Part shown: piece by piece, positions 58,034-64,000 of the stretch | How positions within the stretch are numbered: the stretch's first letter is position 1 | Layout: each line of letters starts with the position of its first letter | Source: Saccharospirillaceae bacterium | Lineage (GTDB): Bacteria; Pseudomonadota; Gammaproteobacteria; Pseudomonadales; Oceanobacteraceae | Assembly (NCBI GenBank): GCA_022448365.1 | Contig: JAKVCS010000005.1 | Span: forward strand, 186,001 to 250,000 | Direction of reading: 5' to 3' | DNA: 64,000 nt | The notes under the pieces: generated by a model | What the model was told of the DNA's origin: nothing | What the model saw: only the letters and a program-made list of their open reading frames with translations | Database searches by the model: none | Program-made: the position numbers and the translations under genes

Positions 58034-58069
58034 AAAAAACCCGCACTGGTAACCCAGTGCGGGTTTTTT
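58034..58069. terminator. typA terminator
   Basis: AAAAAACCCGCACTGG pairs with CCCAGTGCGGGTTTTTT (stem over 12 bp with loop TAA). It begins 20 bases past the typA stop and has T-runs on both strands. Confidence 0.9.
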
Positions 58070-58270
58070 ATTATCCGCCAATCATCAGGATGGATAAAAA
58101 CAGGCGTATGCAGGCACAATACCGCTTTGGCCCGTATTTTTGTGAACGCTGCATCAATATGTGTGCGCTTTGTTAATAGTCAAATGTAAAATCGCTGGCT
58201 AAACTAGCCCGTCATTCGAATATCAGCTGGAGGCACTGGAGCAGCCAGCCAAGCAAGGAGCTTATTCAGC

Positions 58271-59989
58271 ATGAAACGACCACAGCGTTCTGCTCTGGTA
58301 CGCGCTGCCATTTCTGGTGTATGTGCGGCATTTATTTCTGGTTGTGCCACTTATGGTGCAGGGGTCAATCAGGCCATTACTCAGGTTCAGCAAGGCGATC
58401 TTGTTGGTTCTGAGGCCTCGTTCAAAAAGGCGCTAAAACCGGTCGGTAACGACGCACTGTTATACCACATGGAACTCGGTGTGATTAAACATCTGCAAGG
58501 TGATTATGCGAGCAGTAACCAATTACTGAATAAGGCGGAACGCATAGCCGAAGACCTGGAAACAACCAGTATTACCAGCTCACTGGCAGTGATGATGTCG
58601 AACCCGCGTCAGGGTCCTTACGGTGGCGCAGACTTCGAAAAGATGTTCATCAACTATTACAAAGCGATGAACTACTTTGGCCTGGCGCAAAGTGCCACAA
58701 CACGCAATGAACGGCTGGATGCTTTAGATGGTGCACGCATTGAATCGCGTCGTCTGATTATCCGTCTTAACGATCTCAATAGCCGCAAAGGCACCTACGC
58801 CCAGCAGAAAGATAAAGATCAACAGACCTTTACCCAATTGCTGAAAATTTTCGAGAAGCTGCAAGGCAATCTGATCGATATGGATCAGCTGGAATACCGC
58901 GATGATGCGATGGCGCATTATCTCACCGGTATCAGCTTTGAAATGAACGGCGAATACGATGACGCCCGTATCAGCTATCAGAAGGCGGCGAAATCCTACG
59001 AGGACGGTTTTGTTAAGCAGTTCCGCCTGGACGACGATATGACGTCCCAGGCCTGGTTCGACGTCGTTCGCATGATGCGTAAAATGGGTGATCAAAATGA
59101 TGCGCGTCGGCTGGCGAAACGTAAACTGAGCAAAAAGCAGCGCGCCGAGCTGGATAAATGGGATGATACAGCTCAGCTGATTGTGGTTGAAGATAAAGGT
59201 CTGGCACCGCATCGCAAAGAAATGAACCTTGAACTGTCGGTTAACCCGACATTGCAGGCGCTGGAAATTCGCCCGTATTTATTCCAGAACGACAATGCCC
59301 AGCTTGCCTGGTTTTATGTGTTGTACGCTGATAAAGGCATTCTCGATGCCGTAGCTAACTATCTGGATGCAACCGAAGTGGGCTTTGTCTTTAACAGCTT
59401 CACCAAAACGGTAACGCTAGGACCACTGTGGGATACTGCTGAAGATCTGGGTTTGATTCAGGCGATTGGCAACTCCATGCGTATCACCATCCCTTATTAC
59501 GACCCGATCAAAAAGATGGGCGAGACTGAGCTGATGGTGGGCGATAAAAGCTACAACCTGATCAAGTCTTCCAACCCGGCGCAGATGGGTTTGCAGGAGC
59601 AAATCGTCAACTCCGGTTTTGATATCCAGATGGCGCTGGCCCGCTCTGCGTTAAAAGCCTTAACGGCGGCAAAAGTCGGTGATGTGGGTGGGCAATACGG
59701 TGGCCTGTTAGCCACGGTCGGTAAATTAACCGCCCAACTGACCGATGCTGCCGAAACCCGTAACTGGTTACTATTGCCCAGCGATGTGCGTATCCGCCGG
59801 CTTGCGCTGGAGCCGGGTCAACACCAGCTGACTCTGGATTCGACGTTAGAATACGGTTTGCATCATCGGGAGCAGAAAAATATTGATCTGAAGTCAGGTG
59901 AGATTCATCTCTGGCAGGTACGCTCTTTGGCACCCGTTGCCGGAGCACCATCCAGCGCTGTAAAAAGTCTGGTTCAAACCGGCAACTAA
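58271..59989 (+). CDS. lipoprotein with TPR-like repeats (COG3014 type)
   Basis: The product is 572 residues with AAGGAG before the ATG. The N-terminus MKRPQRSALVRAAISGVCAA then FISGC is a lipoprotein signal with lipobox ISGC. Residues about 35-300 are helical with TPR-like units (DALLYHMELGVIKHLQGDYA, AMAHYLTGISFEMNGEYDDA-type, ARISYQKAAKSYEDG). The C-terminal part is beta-rich. This protein family is typically found next to LpoB-like and LPP20-like lipoproteins, as here. Function is not established; envelope or peptidoglycan-related work is inferred from neighbours. Confidence 0.8.
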   Translation: MKRPQRSALVRAAISGVCAAFISGCATYGAGVNQAITQVQQGDLVGSEASFKKALKPVGNDALLYHMELGVIKHLQGDYASSNQLLNKAERIAEDLETTSITSSLAVMMSNPRQGPYGGADFEKMFINYYKAMNYFGLAQSATTRNERLDALDGARIESRRLIIRLNDLNSRKGTYAQQKDKDQQTFTQLLKIFEKLQGNLIDMDQLEYRDDAMAHYLTGISFEMNGEYDDARISYQKAAKSYEDGFVKQFRLDDDMTSQAWFDVVRMMRKMGDQNDARRLAKRKLSKKQRAELDKWDDTAQLIVVEDKGLAPHRKEMNLELSVNPTLQALEIRPYLFQNDNAQLAWFYVLYADKGILDAVANYLDATEVGFVFNSFTKTVTLGPLWDTAEDLGLIQAIGNSMRITIPYYDPIKKMGETELMVGDKSYNLIKSSNPAQMGLQEQIVNSGFDIQMALARSALKALTAAKVGDVGGQYGGLLATVGKLTAQLTDAAETRNWLLLPSDVRIRRLALEPGQHQLTLDSTLEYGLHHREQKNIDLKSGEIHLWQVRSLAPVAGAPSSAVKSLVQTGN

Positions 59990-60038
59990 ACTATTATCCA
60001 ACTATCTAAAAAGCTAACGCATAAAAAGGAACGAAATT

Positions 60039-60662
60039 ATGCTGAAACAAGTCTCGACTCTGTCTGCCATTGCTAAAGTAACTGCGGCTACCTTGTTAGG
60101 CGCTTCCGTTCTGCTGTCTGCAGGCTGCGCGACTAAGGTTTCGCGCATCTCTGCCAGCGAAGAAGTCGCGCTGTCTGATCGCTGGAACGCCAAGGACTCT
60201 GAGCTGGTTGCCAATGAAATGATCGAAGACATGCTGTCTTTCCCATGGGCGCGTGATTTCGAAATGGATAACAGCCGTCGTCCAACCGTCATCATTTCCC
60301 GTATCCGCAACAAATCTCATGAGCATATCGCAATCGATACTTTCACTAACGACATTAAGCGCGCCATCATTCGCTCTGGTCGAGCCGATTTTGTTGCCGG
60401 TGGCGAAGAGCGTGAAGCGATACGTGAAGAACGCCGTGATCAGGAACTGAATGCCCGTAACGCTGCAGCGCAGGGTCAGGAAAACGCAGCCGATTTTGCT
60501 CTGTCTGGTGCTGTGAATTCCATTGTTGATCAGGTCGGTGATGATCGTGTGACCTTTTATCAGGTTGATATGAAATTGATCGACATGGAATCGAACCGTG
60601 AAGTATGGAATGGTCAGAAGAAGATCCAGAAGCTGCAGGAAAAATCTTCTTTCGGTTTCTAA
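60039..60662 (+). CDS. LpoB-like penicillin-binding protein activator
   Basis: The product is 207 residues with AAAAAGGA before the ATG. It is a lipoprotein (VLLSAGC). The body resembles LpoB/COG3417: RPTVIISRIRNKSHEHIAID, then TFTNDIKRAIIRSGRADFVA, and the late ADFALSGAVNSIVDQ and FYQVDMKLIDMESNREVWNG strands. LpoB in E. coli activates PBP1B from the outer membrane. In this operon context the partner may be different, and I do not assign the symbol. It lies 49 bases after the TPR-like lipoprotein and 29 before the LPP20-like gene. Confidence 0.82.
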   Translation: MLKQVSTLSAIAKVTAATLLGASVLLSAGCATKVSRISASEEVALSDRWNAKDSELVANEMIEDMLSFPWARDFEMDNSRRPTVIISRIRNKSHEHIAIDTFTNDIKRAIIRSGRADFVAGGEEREAIREERRDQELNARNAAAQGQENAADFALSGAVNSIVDQVGDDRVTFYQVDMKLIDMESNREVWNGQKKIQKLQEKSSFGF

Positions 60663-60691
60663 CTCCGCTTCAGAAAAAGGAATAACAGACA

Positions 60692-61771
60692 ATGACTAGA
60701 CTTCTGTTGCGTAACCGGGCTTTGTTAAAACACTCGCTGCAGAAAACGCTGGTGTTGGTGATTGCAGCCAGTGTCACGGTTGCCTGTATGCCACAAAACA
60801 GTAGACCTCAATCGGCTGATGCAACAAATCGTATGAGCCAGAGCGGTTCACCTTCCTGGTTGACCAATACCCCGGAAATGCCGGGTATGGCTTATGGTGT
60901 TGGCTCGATAGAAGTGTATGGCAACAAAACCGAGGCATTGAAGCGCGCGGGTGAATTGGCCCGTGTTGATCTGGTGAGTCAGCTGAAGGTGACTGTGTCG
61001 GGTGATTTCAGTTCCGATATCACAGAACGCAGCGGCACTAACCGTGAAAGCGAAGTACAGAAGGTTATTCGCAATCACGTCCGTAGCCAGGTGCCTCCGG
61101 TTGAGCTGGATGAAGCTCAGATTGTTAAAACCCACATCGATGGCAAATACGCGTATGCCTTAGCAGAGCTGGATCGTTCAAAGGTCGCTGCACGCTTGCG
61201 TCGTGACGTGCTGGAAGTGGATGATCAGCTGCAACAGATTGCAGCCAAACAGCCTCAGGGCAATCGCTTGCAACAACTGCAGCCGCTGTTACCGGCGCTG
61301 ACGTTGTTCGCTAAACGCGATCGTATCGGCGAGCGTCTTGCTCTGGTCAGTATGGATCGCCGCAAGCCTCGTCTGGATTCAGACCTGGTGGCATTGCAGG
61401 ATCGTATCAACACTCTGATCGACCGGCTGCAGGTAACGATCAGCTTGCAGGACTCCGGTGCACAGGAAATTGGCGGCGGTATTATCGAAGCGTTAACCGA
61501 CCAGGGCCTGCGAGTTGCAGACTCAGGTGCGGATCTGGTGTTTGAGGTGAATGCCGCTCTGACCGGTAAAGAACAACGTGGCAGTTTTTACGTGTTTGCC
61601 GATAGTCGGGTGACCATTCGTGACGGCGCCGGCCGGGCATTAAGCTCGTTCAGTAAGCAGGCGAAAGGTGTTTCCGGGCTGGAAGATGTGGCTCGTCAGA
61701 AAGCGGCTCGTAACGTTGCTAAAATGTTAGGTCAGGAACTGGCCGTGGCCCTGGTTGATAAAATTAACTGA
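60692..61771 (+). CDS. LPP20-family lipoprotein
   Basis: The product is 359 residues. The signal segment LVLVIAASVTVAC ends in a lipobox-like VTVAC (Cys about 32), although the N-terminus is long and basic. Residues about 53-170 match the LPP20 fold: PSWLTNTPEMPGMAYGVGSI, then ALKRAGELARVDLVSQLKVT and the YAYALAELDRSKVAARL strand. The C-terminal half is predicted alpha/beta and contains LQVTISLQDSGAQEIGGGII. Third gene of the lipoprotein operon, ended by a strong terminator. Function unknown. Confidence 0.8.
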   Translation: MTRLLLRNRALLKHSLQKTLVLVIAASVTVACMPQNSRPQSADATNRMSQSGSPSWLTNTPEMPGMAYGVGSIEVYGNKTEALKRAGELARVDLVSQLKVTVSGDFSSDITERSGTNRESEVQKVIRNHVRSQVPPVELDEAQIVKTHIDGKYAYALAELDRSKVAARLRRDVLEVDDQLQQIAAKQPQGNRLQQLQPLLPALTLFAKRDRIGERLALVSMDRRKPRLDSDLVALQDRINTLIDRLQVTISLQDSGAQEIGGGIIEALTDQGLRVADSGADLVFEVNAALTGKEQRGSFYVFADSRVTIRDGAGRALSSFSKQAKGVSGLEDVARQKAARNVAKMLGQELAVALVDKIN

Positions 61772-61796
61772 GGCTTCCGTTCGCCAATGACCGCAT

Positions 61797-61836
61797 AAAA
61801 AACGCCACGTGACGCATGTGTTACGTGGCGTTTTTT
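61797..61836. terminator. bidirectional terminator after lipoprotein operon
   Basis: AAAAAACGCCACGT pairs with ACGTGGCGTTTTTT (14 bp, 12-base loop). It ends the plus-strand operon and may also end the convergent dipeptidase gene stopping at 61874. Confidence 0.88.
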
Positions 61837-61873
61837 ATGACCGTTTATTTCGTAGAAATCAGTGCTGGCATGG

Positions 61874-63040
61874 CTACTGTGGCAGATTCTGCTGTAAGAA
61901 GCGGACCATATTGCCACCCATCACGGCACGAATATCTTCCACCGAATAACCGGCTTTTAGCATCTCATCCGTCAGCACTGCCAGCTCGGATGCATCAAAC
62001 GGTGTAGTTACGGCGCCATCAAAATCCGAACCCAGAGCAATATGTTCCACGCCTAGTAAATCAATGCCATAACTGATGGCTTTGACGATATTTTTGGGAT
62101 TGGCTGTGCACACTGCAGCATCCCAATAACCGATACCAATAATGCCGCCGCCCTCTGCGATTTGGGTCATGAGCTGATCGCTGATATTTCGATGAGTCGG
62201 ACAATGGCCATGCAGACCGGTATGGCTGACAATTAATGGTGAATCGGTCAAAGTCAGAACATCTTCGACTACCTGGGGGGAGGAGTGGGAAACATCGATC
62301 ATAATACCGAGAAGATCCATTTCCCTGACGGCTTGTTTGCCAAATGTGGTCAGACCTTCGTTCGAATGACCGTGCAGAGAGCCGCCCAGTTTATTATCGA
62401 AAAAGTGTTGCAGACTCATCATTCGGAAGCCGGCATCGTAGAGTTTCTGAATATTATCCAGGTCACCTTCAAGCGCGTGCGAGCCTTCGCTGCCGATTAA
62501 ACCACCGAGAATCTTTGTGCCATTTTCTTTCTTCTGTAGCAGGGCGTTCAGCTCTCGCTGATTACGCACCAGCATAAATTGCTCAGGATTGTCTTCTGCC
62601 AATTGCTGCAACCGCGAAGCCTGATATAAAGCGCGCTCGGTAAGATTCTGCCAGGTATTAACAGGCCACCCCTGGGCGATCGCGAGTGCGGTGATGTTAT
62701 CGAAAGCGTCTTCGCTGTTGCTTTGGTAATTCTGTCCAGCTGGTGATTTAGTCACCGTGGTAAACATCTGTAGAGCAACATTACCCTCCAGGTAGCGGGG
62801 TAAATCGCCATGGCCACGATTGTGTCGGTCGTTTAAATCGCGCTGCCACAGCGTGGTGTCGGCATGCCAATCGCCAATGATTAAATGTGAATGCAGTTTC
62901 TTTGCTTCGGCAGAAATGGTGTAGGGTGCGTGGGCAGTTACGCCGTTTTGTTTTTGTTCTATCTGAGAACTGATAAATTCGCAGCCGCTTAACAGCCAAC
63001 TGGTGGATAGCAATAACAGTGGTTTAATCAGTGTGTGCAT
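61874..63040 (-). CDS. membrane dipeptidase (peptidase family M19) lipoprotein
   Basis: The product is 388 residues with lipoprotein signal LLSTSWLLSGC. It has the renal-dipeptidase fold and zinc ligands: HADTT (the DWHAD H-x-D pair), GSEGSHALEGD (bridging Glu), DVSHSSPQVVEDV (His), SHTGLHGHCPTHRN (His) and GSDFDGAV (Asp). M19 enzymes cleave dipeptides, including those with D-residues. The lipid anchor puts it in the periplasm or outer membrane. It is monocistronic between two terminators. Confidence 0.92.
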   Translation of the reverse strand: MHTLIKPLLLLSTSWLLSGCEFISSQIEQKQNGVTAHAPYTISAEAKKLHSHLIIGDWHADTTLWQRDLNDRHNRGHGDLPRYLEGNVALQMFTTVTKSPAGQNYQSNSEDAFDNITALAIAQGWPVNTWQNLTERALYQASRLQQLAEDNPEQFMLVRNQRELNALLQKKENGTKILGGLIGSEGSHALEGDLDNIQKLYDAGFRMMSLQHFFDNKLGGSLHGHSNEGLTTFGKQAVREMDLLGIMIDVSHSSPQVVEDVLTLTDSPLIVSHTGLHGHCPTHRNISDQLMTQIAEGGGIIGIGYWDAAVCTANPKNIVKAISYGIDLLGVEHIALGSDFDGAVTTPFDASELAVLTDEMLKAGYSVEDIRAVMGGNMVRFLQQNLPQ

Positions 63041-63091
63041 AACTCAGACTCATTCAGGCTTGGTCTGAGATTAATAAAGTTATCGGCAAAG

Positions 63092-63127
63092 AAAAAGCCC
63101 GCAGTGGTTAAGCCGCGGGCTTTTTTT
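63092..63127. terminator. terminator between dipeptidase and yceI
   Basis: AAAAAGCCCGC pairs with GCGGGCTTTTTTT, with a 12-base loop. On the minus strand it lies 36 bases past the yceI stop. On the same strand the dipeptidase gene begins about 50 bases further on. Confidence 0.82.
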
Positions 63128-63162
63128 GTGAAGCTTTTGTTCAGTGATTGGTACAACAGACC

Positions 63163-63738
63163 TTACTGACGGATACCTTCGATAAACAGACCAATTTCTA
63201 CGTGAGTAGATGCCGGACCTAAATTGTAAGTGATGCCGTAGTCAGACAGCTTCAGTGTGGTTTTACCTTCGAAACCAACACGGTAGCCACCCCATGGGTC
63301 TTTACCTTCACCAATTTTCGTTACCGGGAAAGTGATCGATTTGGTTACACCGTGCAGAGTGAAATCACCGGTGACTTCCGCTTCGGTATCGCTGATAGCT
63401 TTGAAACTGGTGCTCTGGAACGTGGATTTAGGGTATTTGGAAACATCCAGAAAATCAGAGTTTTTCAGATGCTTATCACGTTCCGCGTGGTTGGAATCGA
63501 TGCTGGCGGTATCAATCTCAACCAGAATTGAGGATTTCTCCGGAGCGCCTGCGTCGTACTCAAACTGTCCTTCAAAAGTGTTGAATCGGCCCAGTAACCA
63601 GCTGTATCCCAGGTGTTGAATTTTAAATTGGATAAACGCGTGCGCACCTTTGGTGTCGATGTCATAAGTGGCTGCCTGAGTCAGCGGAGCCAGAGTTGCC
63701 GCGGCGGTCACGCCCAGAGCCAATAGTAGTTTTTTCAT
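63163..63738 (-). CDS. YceI family periplasmic protein
   Basis: The product is 191 residues with a signal peptide (MKKLLLALGVTAAATLAPL, cut at TQA). The YceI lipocalin-like barrel is complete: TYDIDTKGAHAFIQFKIQHL, then SWLLGRFNTFEGQFEYD, DKHLKNSDFLDVSKYPKSTF, GDFTLHGVTKSITFPV and DYGITYNLGP. YceI proteins bind polyisoprenoids. A cytochrome b561 gene is just upstream on the same strand (23-base gap), a common pair whose joint role, perhaps quinone-related redox, is inferred. Confidence 0.93.
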   Translation of the reverse strand: MKKLLLALGVTAAATLAPLTQAATYDIDTKGAHAFIQFKIQHLGYSWLLGRFNTFEGQFEYDAGAPEKSSILVEIDTASIDSNHAERDKHLKNSDFLDVSKYPKSTFQSTSFKAISDTEAEVTGDFTLHGVTKSITFPVTKIGEGKDPWGGYRVGFEGKTTLKLSDYGITYNLGPASTHVEIGLFIEGIRQ

Positions 63739-63761
63739 GTGTGCTTCCTTTGTTAGTGAAT

Positions 63762-64000
63762 TCAGTTCGCTTTTAACATACGCACCAGGGTGCGATCTTT
63801 ATCAATCACATGGTGTTTCACTGCTGCAGCTGCATGCAATGCCACCAAACCCATCAGGCTCCAGGCCAGACCCCAATGAATAACGCCCGCGACGTCTTCC
63901 TGATTATCCATCATTAAGCTCGCTGGAACTTCGAACCAGCCAAAAACCTCAATCGCGCGGCCATCGGCGGTGGAAATTAAATAACCGCTGACAAAAAGCG
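63762..64000 (-). CDS. cytochrome b561, 5' part outside window
   Basis: The C-terminal 78 residues are visible: LFVSGYLISTADGRAIEVFG, then WFEVPASLMMDNQED and VIHWGLAWSLMGLVALHAAA, then AVKHHVIDKDRTLVRML. The His residues (IHW and ALH, with VKHH) and the short final helix match the last TM region of the YceJ/CybB type cytochrome b561, a haem-b quinol-linked membrane protein. The start is beyond the window. It is directly upstream of yceI. Confidence 0.88.
   Translation of the reverse strand, partial: LFVSGYLISTADGRAIEVFGWFEVPASLMMDNQEDVAGVIHWGLAWSLMGLVALHAAAAVKHHVIDKDRTLVRMLKAN

Overview
The window is a chromosomal replication-origin region from a gammaproteobacterium of the Oceanospirillales/Pseudomonadales type, probably a marine hydrocarbon user. 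The core order mnmG, mnmE, yidC, yidD, rnpA, rpmH | dnaA, dnaN, recF, gyrB is present. So is the block plsC, gmhB, glyS, glyQ ... lpxL, trkH, trkA, rsmB, fmt, def, LysM, dprA, tsaC, hemF, aroE, which follows the Pseudomonas origin-proximal order closely. Genes left of about 10.6 kb run mainly on the minus strand, and dnaA to gyrB run on the plus strand. The switch lies in the AT-rich rpmH-dnaA gap, which holds several DnaA boxes and is the best oriC candidate. Two perfect ParB-type parS palindromes lie inside recF.

Layout: 0-2 kb is the 3' part of a TonB-dependent receptor. 2-4 kb is mnmG, with a second DnaA-box cluster upstream of it. 4.3-6.3 kb holds a lipoprotein, a possible unannotated Cys-rich ORF and a metal-dependent hydrolase. 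6.4-10.6 kb is mnmE, a candidate structured RNA, yidC, yidD, rnpA and rpmH. 11.1-17.7 kb is dnaA, dnaN, recF and gyrB.

17.9-32.6 kb is an accessory block between gyrB and plsC, which are near neighbours in Pseudomonas. It has an alkane hydroxylation module (alkB, a 55-residue rubredoxin with a GTG start, and an AlkS-like MalT-type regulator), an outer-membrane protein divergent from alkB, a 1002-residue repeat lipoprotein, a GGDEF protein, a Na+/H+ antiporter-family protein, a TetR regulator facing a membrane protein across three operator copies, and a secreted lipase with its foldase. The theme is hydrophobic carbon use: alkanes through AlkB plus rubredoxin, and triglycerides through lipase plus foldase.

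32.7-39.8 kb is plsC, gmhB, an inserted AT-rich GlyGly-CTERM surface protein gene, glyS and glyQ. 39.9-42.2 kb is a soluble histidine kinase overlapping a receiver-TPR regulator. 42.4-54.1 kb is the conserved lpxL-to-aroE block. 54.1-56.2 kb is glnA with a sigma-54 promoter and NtrC-like sites. Its 3' end and terminator have been duplicated downstream, leaving a 24-codon ORF that repeats the GlnA C-terminus. 56.2-58 kb is typA. 58.3-61.8 kb is a three-gene lipoprotein operon (TPR-like, LpoB-like, LPP20-like). 61.9-64 kb is an M19 dipeptidase lipoprotein, YceI and a truncated cytochrome b561.

No tRNA, rRNA, CRISPR array, insertion sequence or prophage was recognised. All family calls come from reading motifs; no database search was run.
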